From positions 17,026,037 through 17,090,036 of the forward strand of contig BSYO01000004.1 of the NCBI GenBank assembly GCA_033239525.1: a stretch of 64,000 bases of DNA, written 5' to 3'. The DNA comes from Nepenthes gracilis. Its lineage: Eukaryota; Streptophyta; Magnoliopsida; Caryophyllales; Nepenthaceae. Under the pieces are notes generated by a model that searched no databases, was not told where the DNA came from, and saw nothing but the letters and a program-made list of their open reading frames with translations. Below are positions 11,479 to 23,615 of the stretch, piece after piece (position 1 is the stretch's first letter; every line of letters begins with the position of its first letter). Position numbers and translations under genes: made by a program.

Positions 11479-12582
11479 TTGCGGTGTGAACCCGAGGAAT
11501 ACATGGCCACATATTCTAGCCGCTCGTGGAAGTGGGTGATGTTCGTGGCACGCTTTAGGAAACTACTGTGGAAGAACGAGGATTTCCCTAGTCCCCAGGG
11601 GATATGGGGCGTGTTGAGGTGGCCGAGTACTGCAGGCCTAAAATGTAGCCGTTGGTTGAACGCTACATAGTGGAGATGTAGTCGTTCGTTGAGTGTTGCA
11701 TAGTGGAGATGCAACCAATGGTCGAGTGCTGCAGACCTAAAATGTAGCCGTGGCTTTAGAATGTGTAGCGAACACATTCCTTTCCTCGTTCTCTCGCATC
11801 GTTGGTTAGTATGGCCTACTAGCCCGGGTCCACAAAGATGATATAATGATGAAAATGAATAATGCCTAATCGATGTAACCGTGAGAATCCAGTGATTCCA
11901 GATGTTTCCTATTCCCCTCCTGATTCATGATTATTGAGATTACTTGTATTCCCCCCCATTCTAGTTGTTTTATTATTTGCCTTCGAGTATTGAGTATGAT
12001 TATATTTGCTGAGTTGTACGCTCACTCTTGCTGTTTTTCCTTCCAGATGAGAACACTTAGCTGGCGTCAGATTAGTTAGAGCAAGGAGAGAGACTTGCAT
12101 TGAAGGGAGTTGCTGGACATCGAAGCTTGAAGATTGGGTTATGTTTATCATATTAGAATGTAAACAGCCACTCATGGATGAATGTGGCTTATTGTTATAT
12201 TATGGTTTTGTTATGCTTCCGCAGGTTTTTGATGATCTAGTTATGCTTTCTCATTTGTGTTGATGTTTCTGGATTTTGTTTCTTCCTAGACGGCATCTCT
12301 CTAGGTCCAGTTTCGTAGTTGGGCATATCTATGATTGGAGCCATCGATGATATGGCTGATTATGTGATCCCCGTATTGTATTGTAGGCTTTGTATTGATT
12401 ATTTTGGTTTGATGTGTGCTTGTACAGGATGTATTTGAGCAGGTTGTATTTTTGGTTTTCGTCCAGTTGTAGAGGAAACTCTGCCGAAATTTCTGTAGAA
12501 TCCATAGGTTAATTATGGGCTTTAGTTTGTATTACCATTGACGGAGGTTATTTATTGAAAAAATAATCCATTCCGTCACAGT

Positions 12583-12593
12583 TGGTATCAGAG
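12583..12593 (+). other. Primer-binding site (initiator Met tRNA), element A
   Basis: TGGTATCAGAG lies two bases after the LTR end. It is complementary to the 3' end of plant initiator methionine tRNA, the usual Ty3/gypsy primer. Confidence 0.92.
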
Positions 12594-14314
12594 AAAAAGA
12601 GGGATGCCTTAGGTTTGATCTGAATCGTATGCGGAAGCTCAGGTTAGATTAAGATTGCTCGATTAAGTTAACGAAGACGTTGGGTGATCAAGCTAGTCCA
12701 GGTAGTTTTGGTTACCCCAATCCTAATGATTTAGGCTAGCACTAAGTTAGGAGTGACTTAATGCGAAATGTCTCGGTCTCAAGGAAATATTAGTAGTGGC
12801 TTCTAGATGGGGACTACTAATATTAGTGGCTGGTTGTAGGGTCGAGAGAAAGATGGTGTGTCGAGACACCTTAGTGTTGGAATTTGATTGGTATCAATTG
12901 GGTCCTTGGATTGATTAGTGTTGATTTGAGGCCTAGGTTAATTAATCTCAGTTTGAGGTTTAAGTTTGATCGGCTATGAATTGAAGTCCTTTGGTTATTA
13001 ATTTGTTAAGAAATGGTTGCTTGATCAGCCTAGTAAACGTGATCCCATGTCTTGTAAAAGATAAGGCATGTGACCCAGGTTAGATAGGAGGTGAAGTCGA
13101 CCTCGGTTGGTTGACATGAGAAAGATCATGGGTCTCGAGGATTAGGAGGTATTGTCTTATGTGTTTATGGAGGCTTCATGAATGAGTGCCTAGTATCGGT
13201 ATGACTCTTGGGAGCATGATTCAATAGTGGTTGGTTGATCGCAAGATTTAGGAATGTCCTTATTTAAGAACGGACGGTGTAGAGGTCCGGTGTTTAAATT
13301 AGGGTTTTAAGGTATTAATTCAAGGTGTTAAGCGTTATCTGTCGTGATAAGGCTCTTAGGTTTGATATTGTAGCCTGGTGTCGTTTTTGGGATTCCAAAC
13401 CCATGTCGCGATTGTGTTTTGAATTATGTGTAATTGGGAGGACCTAGGCTTGGCAGTAATGACAAAGGTGACCTAGTATTCGGAAGGGCAAAGGATATAT
13501 CAAAGTGGTTGTTCATGGATGAATCTCAGACAAATGCTTTTCCGAAGAGACTTTGAAACTAGGATCTAAGTTTGATACAGACGGTATCGAGGTTGTGATA
13601 TTTTCTTGGGTTTGTAGATCCGATTGGTTGGGTTGATCTGAATTGTATGGGTAAGCATACTATGCCTTGTAATTGAATTGTGCGATTTTAGGTATGAACT
13701 TGAGCCGGCTAAGGTATTAAGTCTTAACCTGATCTTAATAATTGTTCAGTGGGCAAATTGCAGTGTTAATATGGTTGGATTGGTAAAAGATAACATCTGG
13801 CAATCAGGTTGTGGGATTTGAAGCATGAGTTGAATTGATCGAGGTATCAGGAGATTGATGTCATCCTTCTTGTAGAGTATCTAATGAGAATCTGCGCTAA
13901 GTCTCATTAGTATGTGCGACCACATCTAGAAGTTTTTTCTGTGGTCATTAAGAGGCTTCGGCTGTGTGACTATTTGAGAATGATTATAGAAGGAAGATTG
14001 GGTTGACTTATATGCTGACCAATAATTCAAGGTTGTGTTGAAATCGACGATGATTGTTGAGAGGTCCATGCAGAGCCATGGAAGTATTAGCTTTGGTATT
14101 GTTGTGGAATACTCCAGAACTTTTGAGGTAAATAAGACGGATTGATAAGGTTGTTTGTGAATTTTAAAAAATAGGGTTACCTTGGAGATTGACGACTTGA
14201 TAAGTGGACCTTGTGATTAGATAGGTGAATTCATGGACCGTTGTAAAGGCTTGATGAATTCTAAGATTGAATTGGGTCCATAGCATGTTAATTGTCGATC
14301 AATGGGAGTGGCAG

Positions 14315-16716
14315 TGTGACGGAACGGATTTTTTTTCCTCAAAAGCTTCCGTCAAGATAGGAACATGATTAACAGTACTAAAATATAAGGCAAGACTCCT
14401 GCAGAAATTTCGGTAGAGTCTCCTTTATAACAGGATGAAAAACCCAAAATTCAACCTGTATGATTATCCATTACAAGCATACAACTATCAATCATTCACA
14501 ATTCTTCCTACAACAAGCATACACAGGATTACATGTGCCATCCATGGCATAAATCTATAAAAATATTAGCTCCACTAACAATTTAATAACGAGATGCCGT
14601 CTAGGACCTGTACGGTAAATCCAGAGTTTAGGGCAGAAGTTAAACTAACAACTTGCAGAAGCATAACCTTTCATTTTTACAGTCATATATAACATATGAT
14701 TTCATTTACAAAGTCCACATGTTCTAAAACATCAGTAATCATAAGATTAGTATACAAAAATCACATTTCTAGCTAAGCCTTTACATCGACAGGCTCTTCC
14801 AAAATAGCTCAAATGCTACGGTCCTCAAAAAGTCTTCAAATAACTCCTCTCAATTTACTCTTTTTCGTCAGGCAGTAACTTTACTGTCTCATCTGAAGGG
14901 GGGTAAAACAACAAAACAGTGAGCCGAGGCCCAGCAAGGTATATGCACATGAGCAGTAAAACGGTGATGCAGAATGGTCATGTAACAATGCATAAACCTA
15001 ACGGTTAATCAGAATGTAGTCCAAGAAATAGAGAAAACATACTTTGACATCATTATACTTCAGAATCAGAATCAGTAGTCGGTAAACAGAAATCCGTAGC
15101 AGTTAATTAACAAACGGAAAACGGTAAGCAGTAATCGGTGCACAGTATTCGTAAACAATAAATAGTCATCGATACTTCATAACTTAACATATCGATAATC
15201 GGTACTTCATATTCAGTAATCGGTATGTCATATTTGGTAATCGGTACGGTAACATAACATATCGATAAAAACAACGGTTAACGTAACATATCGGTGATTT
15301 GCCAGACCACCGCAAGATACCCTACAGCTGAGGGGGCGAATAATCGAGGATAGATTGTGTTCACTCCACACAATCTAAGGCCGGTAACTATCATATGGGT
15401 ATCCCATCTTATGGGATCGGTACGGTATGCCACCCGAAGGTAGGCCGGTAACGGTAATTTCTCCTGACCGTAATGCCCCGAGGGCAGGGCGGACCATAAA
15501 TAACTCCATGGACAGAGTTATCCTCGATTACCACCGTAAAGTCCTAAGGCATGCCGGAGAACCTATCCAGACTGTAGTCAGTCCTGGATCTTAAAGTAAT
15601 TGTAACGGAAACCATCTCTTTATAGAAAACCCCTTTTTCAAAATCAGACTTTCACAATATACTTTTAGCTAACTTTAAGTATACACGGAAATTTTCTCGG
15701 TATGGGTCGGTACATATTTTCGAAAATAAATTATACTGGAAGCTACATTTTGATGTCAACTAACTTTCATATAACAGAAGCTACGGTTAAAACTCATCAA
15801 AACCTCTTCATTTTCGTACATAGGGCTTCGCCAAAACCTTCGGACTCAAATCAATCTCTTACATGTACATATGTCATGAAATTAATGTCATAGATGCCAT
15901 GCATATACATTAAATCATGCAATTTACTCAAACTACACAACATTTTCGAGCTAGGGTTTCATCACATACTTTTCAAGAGAAACTGAACACCATTTTCATG
16001 CTCATTCACGAAATCGAAGCCAAATCTTGTAATAAACATGGATAAATACAAAATCTAACCGAGTAATTGAAGGAAACATGCTTCATGTACTTTAAACATG
16101 CATCATCAACATTTTAGAGCATTGTCAAAGGTTTTAAAGCATGAGAAATCAGTACAGTGAAAAACTGCGTCCAAAGTACACTTGCCTTGACGCGTGCTTT
16201 CACCTTTACAACTGTCTCACGGACGGATTCGGACTCCCGGGCCTCGTTCTCCCCTTTTCTCTCTCTAGAATTGCCCCTCTCTCTCTCACTAAAAACCCTA
16301 GGTTCGTGAGAAATGAGGGAAAAGAAGGTTGGCCGCACTTTTATACACCGTGCCACTGCTCGAGTGGCCAGCAGGAGGTAAGGCTTCGGGTCATTCCCGC
16401 TCAAGCGAAGCTCGAGTGGCCAGCGGGCGGGGGCGGTTCTGGAATTTCGGCTCGAGCGGCCATCGGGCTGGCCACATTCTGTTAAATACGCTTGAGCGCC
16501 CAGCAGGTACATGGCGAGCGGCGCTGCTACTGGATTTTGCGCTCACTGTAGCCGCTCGGCCGCGCCGCAGGCACAGTTCGGCTGCTTGCTGAACTCGGGC
16601 ATTTTCCCCACTTTTTGCTTTCAACTAATACTTGTTCATCACATGCTTAGCCTCTTACTGATATTAATCATCTTAATTACATCTAGTTATCATGTTTTCA
16701 ATTTTGGGTCCTCACA
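14315..16716 (-). mobile_element. Solo LTR of the Tekay-like family (minus strand)
   Basis: Left edge TGTGACGG and right edge TCCTCACA are the reverse-complement ends of the LTRs at 38619, 45560 and 54514. Flanks GGCAG (14310-14314) and GGTAG (16717-16721) form a 5-bp duplication with one mismatch. On the minus strand it has TATAAAA (16339-16345), a GCAAGTGTAC donor-like site (16180-16185), the hairpin block (15340-15590) and a CCCTTCAG acceptor-like site (14893-14894). The frame at 16114-16512 minus is not conserved in the other LTR copies. Confidence 0.88.
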
Positions 16717-17308
16717 GGTAGCCCCGGCGGTAATTGGGATGAGGATACGGCCACTATGAAGTCCAGAAAATGCTATTTGGATTTTGTAGGTCCGTTGGTG
16801 TTTCATAAAATTTTATGGTTGGACCTTTTGGCCATATTCAGGCCCGTGTTGAGGTGACTTCATAGATAAATTCAAAGGAATGCGATTTTAGTGGAGGAAA
16901 TGCCTTGTTAAGCTTGTGGCTCTTTCGTAACACGATTTTGAGATTCATAAGATATTAAGCAGTGGCTATTGGGAAGACCAATTAGTGTCATGAAAACATA
17001 TGATCATCTTGGGTCTAACTGAAGTTGTTAAGTGATCTGACACCAGTGAGACGTTCGCCATAGGAGAGATTTGTAATTGTTAGAACGAAAGTTAAACGGT
17101 AGTTTCCGAGGACTGAAAAAGGGTCATGTGACGTTAATGACATTTGGGTTGACCCCTAATGGGTCTGATAAGCTATTGTAGAATGTGATACTTTAAGAAA
17201 GGTTAAGGTTATGTTACTCTCACGTCATGATAGGTAGATACCTTTGATATAAGTGGGGGAGAAGCTCATGATTAGAGTTACCCCATGTGTAAGTTGGAAT
17301 TAGCCATT

Positions 17309-17882
17309 GAAGTTTTCACTTTGAGAGTGGCATTTCAATGCCGGAGTGCCTTTAGAGGACGAAGTGGTTTTCTGAAGCCGGAGTGCATTTTGAGACGGAG
17401 TGGCTTTTTGAAGCCGGAGCGCCTTTGTTCTTTTAAAGCCGGAGTGAATCCGGAGTGAGTGGCATTTTGATGCCGGAATGCCCTTGAGGCCGGAGTGGGT
17501 TTTGAAGCCGGAGTGCCTTTTGCACACTTACAGGCGGGAGTGGTTTACGTGGTTTGCATGTGCTGAGGACGGAGTGGCATTGCAATGCCGGAGTGCCTTT
17601 AGAGGACGGAGTGCCTTTTTGAAGCTGGAGTGCATTTTGAGGCGGAGTGGTTTTGAAATCGGAGTGATTCATTTGGCCGATATTTTTTGATTTTCTTTCT
17701 TACAATGAACTATTATTGTAATCTTATTTTTAATGATGTTTGTCATTGATTTGTTTTCACTATATCTCTTTTCCCAAGTCGGAAAAACACTTGGTTAAGA
17801 ACATAGTTTTATATACATTTTATTTAAACTTTAATGCATTTAATTACTTACCAAAAAAAAAAAAGAAGTTTTCACTTTGAGA
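17309..17882 (+). mobile_element. LINE-tailed chimeric insertion 1 with 18-bp target duplications
   Basis: An 18-bp direct repeat starting GAAGTTTTCACTTTG lies at 17309-17326 and 17865-17882. Between them is a 538-bp body. Bases 17327-17665 are a GCCGGAGT array like those in the LTRs. From about 17690 it turns into a LINE 3' end with the CCAAGT..ACTTGG hairpin (17773-17794), TTACTTACC and A12 (17853-17864). The whole body moved as one unit by target-primed reverse transcription. It has no coding capacity. Confidence 0.85.
17327..17665. repeat. GCCGGAGTG array inside the LINE-tailed chimera
   Basis: About fifteen degenerate units of 17-30 bp with core GCCGGAGTG or GACGGAGTG followed by CCTTT or GCATTTT. 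Frames found here (for example 17433-17672 minus) follow from the repeats. Confidence 0.85.
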
Positions 17883-18870
17883 ACCTATGGGTATCGTTTT
17901 GAAGATTGCCATTATCTAAAATGTTTTAAGAACCTGAATAGTTGTATAATAAAAGAAAGATGATCATATGGTGTTACACGTGGTCAGATCTGTTTAAAGG
18001 TTGAGAAAGTGAACCTCGGTGTTTTCATTGGGAAAGTAGGCATCAATGTTGGCAATTGATGCTGCGAGTCTTTGGACTTGTATGTCTTTGAAGTTTCATA
18101 GGAGATGTGAAAGATGAATCGCAAGTAAGTCCAAATAATTAGGTGATAGGATGCCATGTTCTTGAATTGGGAGACAAAACCGTAATCGATTTTGGGAGCT
18201 AGGAGTTCATGAAATATGAAATCCTTATGATTTATTTCAAGATGATTAGGGCGACCCACTTATCGTAATTATAGAAGATGTATTCAGTTGGAATCAGTTG
18301 GCTTATTGGGATGCCAATAGGATCTTGAGATTACTAAGTAATTGGGATATTAAGATTTCGGATTTAAAGTTATGACTCTTCCAAAGAATCGTTATAACCT
18401 AACTCGGGAATGTGGCTGTTCCTGAGGATTGTGGAATTGTCTTCATAGTAGGACTATCCTAGAACCGTTTTAATCGAGATTCATATGGCCCAAAGATTTC
18501 TAAATAAGGTTAAGGTCCCTGTGATCGAATTCTTTCGAGGCTTGGAATGAATTGAAGTGAAAGTTCATTAGTCCGTTTGAAGTATCGAATTGAATTGAAT
18601 GAATATCCGGCATGATTGTAGGTCACTTTTGGAATATCTAGGGATCGTTATAAGGTCTTCCTTGTATCGATGGCTGAGAGAACCGGTAAGTGTTTGGGTT
18701 GAGCCACTCTGAGAGGCTAAGGATTTGTTTTGTGATGAGGATTAGAATGATTCCAATGCTTGAGGTTTCCTAGAATAATCGTTGTCTGAGGGAATGATTT
18801 TTGAATGTGAGAAAGATTACCTGTGATTATGGGAATTTGTGATTCGTTAAATTTTGAGGATGAAATTTTT

Positions 18871-18887
18871 ATAAGTGGGGGGAGAGT
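18871..18887 (+). other. Polypurine tract, element A
   Basis: ATAAGTGGGGGGAGAGT lies directly before the 3' LTR start TGTGAG. It is the site for plus-strand priming. Confidence 0.88.
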
Positions 18888-21675
18888 TGTGAGATTCCGA
18901 GTTAAAAACTATAATAATTAGAAGGTAATTAAGTTAACATAGGTGTATTGTGGTCAAAAGGTGTGGGAGAATCGGATTAAAAAGCTCAAAGAGCCAGAAT
19001 CGGTAAATCGGGAACGAAAACTGTAAACCGTGAAATGTTACTTTGTAAATAAGATTTTGGATTTTAAATTATGATAATCATGACTTATTAACGTTATATA
19101 ATAAAAAATAAGATCCAAGGATGTGAAAGATTGGGTTAGAATGGTCAAAACGGGTCCCGAACGGCGAAAACGCCGGCGCGAGGCTGGCCGCTTAGACCGC
19201 GCCCTCCGTGAGCTCGAGCCCACCTATCGAGCCAAAAATCCAGATTTGCCTGCGCTCACCGTGCACTGGCTGCGCGCTCAAGCCGACCATGGCCGAATGC
19301 TTGCGCTCGCCGCGCGCTCGCCACGCGCTCGAGCGCAAGTTTGTTTTAAAGCCACGTCGTGATTCTTTTTCCTCATTTTCTCTCGAGCCTAGAAGCTTCT
19401 AGAGAGAGAGAGAGTACTGATTCTAGTGAGAGAAGGGAGGAGATCGAGGCCGTGGAGTCCAAATCCATCCGATTATAAAGGTGAAAGCACACGTTTGTTT
19501 GCTTGATTTTATTGGGTATCCTTGTGTCGATACCCACTATAAATGTTAGAATCATGAAACCCAAGATTAATGACCAAGGAATATGTAGTTATTTGTCCGA
19601 ATCGTGTCCGATCCACTCGGTTTGGTTTCACCAAAACCTTTTTTTTTTCCGAAACCCTAACCCACGAAATTAGATTTTCCGTTTACCTTCCATGTATCAT
19701 GAAATTGACCTCAAAATGTGAATCCCCACGTCCAATGATGTACATTGTTTCGAACTCGACCGTAAAACGGGCAAAATGTATAGGCCCAAGGGGGAAATGC
19801 ATGCTTTTACCTTCATAAAATGTCTAAATGACTCTAGAATATGAATCCCCGCATCCCAATTGTATGTATATATCGACCGGATGTCCGATTCAGCAATATT
19901 CGACCCATTTGCGGCATCCAGGAGCTTTAAAAGTCCCCTGTTACTGTTCATCCAAAAATGAATGGGAAAATTGCATGCTTCCATCATCGTATTATGTTAA
20001 ATCAAGCTCAAAATATGAAACATTGTGTCCCAATTGTGCGTACCATCCAGCAGACGTCTGATCTCACAAGTATCAAATCGTTCATTGTGTTCAAAAAGAA
20101 ACCGATGAAATGAGAAATATACATGTTATGCCCTCGTTTAATTGTTATGGAAGTGACGTCTAATTGTTTGAACGTAAATGTAAGCCCCGAAAATGTATAT
20201 CCATGTGCCGGAAGTAAGGAAACGAGTCCAGGAGACTTCTAAAATGATACGTGATTATCGAAGGTATGAAATTCGAAATTCTCTTGTGAACATGAATTGA
20301 ATTGTAATGATGGAATTGAGTCCCACAGAAAGTTGTGAATCGAGCAAGTAAATGGAAGAGAATCCACATTGTGCATTGTGATGGAATGATCTCCTGGATG
20401 GAGATATATGTGATGGAATGATCTCCCGGATGGAGATGTATGTGATGGGAATGGGATTTCCCGAGTTGTGAATGTGTATGGAAAATATGGATTTCCCTCT
20501 CCGAGTGTGAAAACTAACCTTAAAACTAGGACCATGATTCATAGGGGTAGTATTCTTTAGCTTACCATATCCATTGCGGTGTGAACCCGAGGAATACATG
20601 GCCACGTATTCTGGCCGCTCGTGAGAGCGGGTGACGTTCATGGCATGCTTTAGGAAACTACTGTGGAATAACAAGGATTGCCCTGGTCCCCGGGGGATAT
20701 GGGGCGTGTTGGGGTGGCTGATTGCTGCAGGCCTAAAATGTAGCCGTTGGTTGAATGCTACATAGTGGAGATGTAGTCATTCGTTGAGTGTTGCATAGTG
20801 GAGATGCAACCGATGGTCGAGTGCTGCAGACCTAAAATGTAGCCGTGGCTTTAGAATGTGTAGCGAACACATTCCTTTCCTCATTCTCTCACATCATTGG
20901 TTAGTACAGCCTACTAGCCCGGGTCTGCAAAGATGATATAATGATGAAAATAAATAATGCCTAATCGATGTAACTGTGAGAATCTAGTGATTCCAGATGT
21001 TTCCTATTCCCTCTCCTAATTCATGATTATTGAGATTACTTGTATTCCCCTCATTCCAGTTGTTCTATTATTTACCTACGAGTATTGAGTATGATTATAT
21101 TTGTTGAGCTGTACGCTCACTCTTACTGTTTTTCCTTCCAGATGAGAACACTTAGTCGGCGTCAGATTAGTTATAGCAAGGAGTGAGACTTGCATTAAAG
21201 GGAGTTGCTGGACATCGAAGCTTGAAGATTGGGTTATGTTTATCATATTAGAATGTAAACAGCCACTCATGGATGAATGTGGCTTATTGTTATATTATGG
21301 TTTTGTTATGCTTCCACAGGTTTTTGATGATCTAGTTATGCTTTCTCATTTGTGTTGATGTTTCTGGATTTTGTTTCTTCCTAGACGGCATCTCTCTAGG
21401 TCCAGTTCCGTAGTTGGGCATACTGTGATTGGAGCCATCGATGATATGGCTGATTATGTGATCCTGTGTATTGTATTGTAGGCTTTGTATTGATTATTTT
21501 GGTTTGATGTGTGCTTGTACAGGATGTATTTGAGCAGGTTGTATTTTTGGTTTTCGTCTAGTTGTAGAGAAAACTCTGTCGAAATTTCTATAGAATCCAT
21601 AGGTTAATTATGGGCTTTAGTTTGTATTACCATTGATGGAGGTTATTTATTGGAAAAATAATCCGGTCCGTCACA
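18888..21675 (+). mobile_element. 3' LTR of element A
   Basis: 2788 bp, TGTGAGATTCCG to GGTCCGTCACA. It lacks the segment with the GTAAGTG donor-like site seen at 7411 in the 5' LTR (deleted near 19490), but keeps the acceptor-like CCTTCCAG (AG 21140-21141). It carries a perfect CCGCTC-GTGA-GAGCGG hairpin (20615-20630), decayed in the 5' LTR. Substitutions and indels relative to the 5' LTR show an old insertion. Confidence 0.88.
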
Positions 21676-21940
21676 TAGACAATAGACACAGTAAACTAAA
21701 ATTGATGGAGATGCAAAAATATGTTATTCCTATTCAGATAAGGTTAGTACAAAAGTAGATAAAAGCAATAAATTATAGATAAGTATGTGTACATAATATA
21801 TAAAGCATATCAATATATCAGTTACAACACATATTCATGCAAAAAAAAAAAATCACAAAGACCAATTGGACAAACACCTCCCCTTAAAATATAACCAAGC
21901 TCCCCCTGCATGATAATCCTCCCCCTAACAACAAGATAAT
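21676..21940 (-). mobile_element. Continuation of the minus-strand copia element
   Basis: Minus-strand reading gives repeated purine-rich words (AGGGGGAGGATT, AGGGGGAGCTTGG, AAGGGGAGGTG) between 21880 and 21930. Multiple PPT-like tracts upstream of the 3' LTR are common in copia elements. It joins 6792 once element A is removed. No ORF. Confidence 0.5.
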
Positions 21941-22299
21941 TGTAAGGTTCTGGATCTAAAAACTTGATAATGATAAGGTGATTAGCATAATAAGGATCAA
22001 TACAAATAATGTGAGGCTTCGAAATCTAAGACGTGTTAAAAATAACAATGGTAATAATCCCTTTTAGAGGCCAAACATGTAGAAAAAGGAAGAAAACAAA
22101 TTGATGATTGAAGAAAAGGTGGAAAAATGCCTAAGTACAGCATGTAACCAAATGGCGCCTACTGTGCGCCCAAGAGGCACTCGAGCGAAAAAGTGGCGGA
22201 AAAACCGGACTACCATGCAGGCCGGAGTGAAAGAAGTCCCACATCGAAATAAGAAGAAACCATTGAACCATATATAAGACCCAGAGCTTCTTACCATTG

Positions 22300-22870
22300 A
22301 GGACGCGCGTAGGCTTTGACAAAGGCCGGAGTGGCCTTGCTATTATTTGAGGCCGAAGTGATTTGTGAGTCTTAAGGATGGAGTGAATTTTGAGAAGGAA
22401 ATGACCGGAGTTGATTATAAACTGAGAAGCCGGAGTGACATAATGAACGGCGTGGATTTACTCACGGAGGCCGGAGTGAACTGCCTTTGTGACTCTTAAG
22501 GCCGGAGTGCTTTTTGAAAGAAATAACCGGAGTTAATTATAAATAGAGAAGCCGGAGTGACATAATGGATGGAGTAAATTTAAGCCGGAGTGATTGTGAG
22601 AGAAGCCGGAGTAACATAATGGACGGCGTAGATTTACTCACGGAAGCCGGAGTGATTAATGGACGGAGTAGATTTACTCACAGAAGCCGGAGTGATTAAT
22701 GGACGGAGTAGATTTACGCCTTGAAAGCCGGAGTGAGTTGTGAAACGAAATAGCCGGAGTTGATTCACGCTCTCTGAAGCTGGAGTTGATTTAAAGCCGG
22801 AGTTGATTACGCTCTCTGAAGCCGGAGTTGATTTACGCCTAAAAGAAGCCCAATCCGGTCAACTGAAGTT
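22300..22870. repeat. GCCGGAGT array in LTR U3
   Basis: About twenty-five copies of GCCGGAGT, GACGGAGT or CCGGAGTT are spaced 15-40 bp apart. Longer repeats AATGGACGGAGTAGATTTAC recur between 22610 and 22720. It lies about 1 kb upstream of the TATA box, or 250 bp once the inserted chimera is removed. Confidence 0.88.
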
Positions 22871-22944
22871 GACAGAGTGGTTTTGTGGGACGGAGTGTAT
22901 TTTTAGGACGGAGTGGATTATTGGCCGGAGTGATTTAAGGCCGG

Positions 22945-23027
22945 AGTTGGAGTGTGCATTTGCTTTTTTTTTTTGGTAAGTAAGTAAAATTGAATTAAAT
23001 TAAATAAAAGTTGGAGTGTGCATTTGC
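22945..23027 (-). mobile_element. 45-bp LINE tail stub, minus strand, 19-bp target duplication
   Basis: A 19-bp repeat starting AGTTGGAGTGTGCATTTG lies at 22945-22963 and 23009-23027. Between them are T11, GGTAAGTAAGTAAAA and an AT-rich end: the reverse complement of the TTTTACTTACTTACC-poly-A LINE tail. It is nested in the chimera's array. Confidence 0.88.
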
Positions 23028-23575
23028 GCTCCTGGAAGCTGGAGTGTTTTGTGAGAAGCTTATGGCCGGAGTGATTTAAGGCCGGAGTCCATTCATCCGG
23101 AGTGGCCTTATGATTCTTGGAGGATGGAGTGTTTCACGCTCTCTTTCAGGATGGAGTGACTTGTTAGTCCGGAGTGGCTATATGAGTCCGGAGTGCCTTT
23201 TATCCGGAGTGCGTTAAATCCGGACGGCTTTGTTGCACGGAGTGGTTTTGTGGGACGGAGTGTATTTTGTAGGACGGAGTGGATTTGTTGTTGGATTTTG
23301 GAGTGCCTTGTGGTTTTGGAGGCCGGTATGCTTTATGCTAGCTAAAGGGCCGGAGTGCCCTTTATGGCCGGAGTGGCATTTTGTAGCCGGAGAGCCTTTT
23401 GCATGCTATGGACGGAGTGGATTGCGTGGAATTGCTGATCAGTTGTCTGATTGTGTGTAACATTAGACAGATTCATATTTTGTCGTTTTTGTTGAACGTT
23501 GTCCTCCTAGAGGACCTCTTTTTTGGTGTATTATTTTATAATGTACCAGCTGCTCGAGGTATGCCCAAGCATTTT

Positions 23576-23615
23576 ATGCTTTACTTCTAAGTCATAATAC
23601 TTAGAAATAAAGCAT
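23576..23615 (+). other. LINE-type 3' hairpin, 17-bp stem
   Basis: ATGCTTTACTTCTAAGT pairs with ACTTAGAAATAAAGCAT around loop CATAAT, with one mismatch. Compared with 33577-33618 several stem positions differ on both arms so that pairing is kept. Confidence 0.85.

Larger units (their letters stand above)
6793..12580 (+). mobile_element. 5' LTR of element A (interrupted)
   Basis: Starts TGTGAGGTTCCGGG and ends CCATTCCGTCACA. It aligns with 18888-21675 throughout, except for the nested solo LTR (7785-10676) and a LINE stub at 11442-11465, both missing from the 3' LTR. It keeps a perfect donor-like GAG|GTAAGTG (GT at 7411) and an acceptor-like TTTTTCCTTCCAG (AG 12045-12046). ORFs inside it, including 11054-11410 minus, are not conserved as frames between the two LTRs. 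Confidence 0.88.
12581..18887 (+). pseudogene. Degenerate gypsy interior of element A
   Basis: No open frame of useful length remains. Base-level resemblance to Tekay pol can still be traced. At 16790-16890 the words CATATTCAGG..TTCATAGATAAATTCAAAG sit where RT encodes its FIDDILIYSK region. The 3' end reads GAGGATGAAATTTTTATAAGTGGGG, typical of chromovirus pol ends. The same degenerate sequence, with the same missing bits, occurs at 25423-27262, 34788-36960 and 59283-60786. So the decay predates copying, or the family spread as a non-coding element. A solo LTR and a LINE-tailed chimera interrupt it. Confidence 0.7.
6793..21675 (+). mobile_element. Element A: LTR retrotransposon with degenerate interior and nested insertions
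   Basis: Two LTRs start TGTGAG and end CCGTCACA, in direct orientation. They flank an interior with a tRNA-Met primer site at the left and a polypurine tract at the right. The flanking 5 bp are TAGAT (6788-6792) and TAGAC (21676-21680), a target duplication with one mismatch. The host sequence on both sides is the same copia element. Nested inside are a solo LTR in the 5' LTR, a minus-strand solo LTR and a LINE-tailed chimera in the interior, and a 24-bp LINE stub. After removing these the interior is only about 3.3 kb. No intact gag or pol frame remains, so the element is non-autonomous. Confidence 0.85.

Noticed and set aside
12583..12593. tRNA gene
   Set aside because: Only the 11-bp primer-site complement is present, directly after an LTR end; there is no cloverleaf.
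16114..16624. GC-rich frames around the LTR promoter (also 7044-7384, 19038-19402, 40501-40770, 47294-47718)
   Set aside because: They recur in LTR leaders but shift frame between copies; this is the base composition of U3/leader, not a conserved protein.
17300..17672. Frames over the GCCGGAGT array at 17300-17672
   Set aside because: Repeat-driven, no domain, inside a poly-A-tailed insertion.
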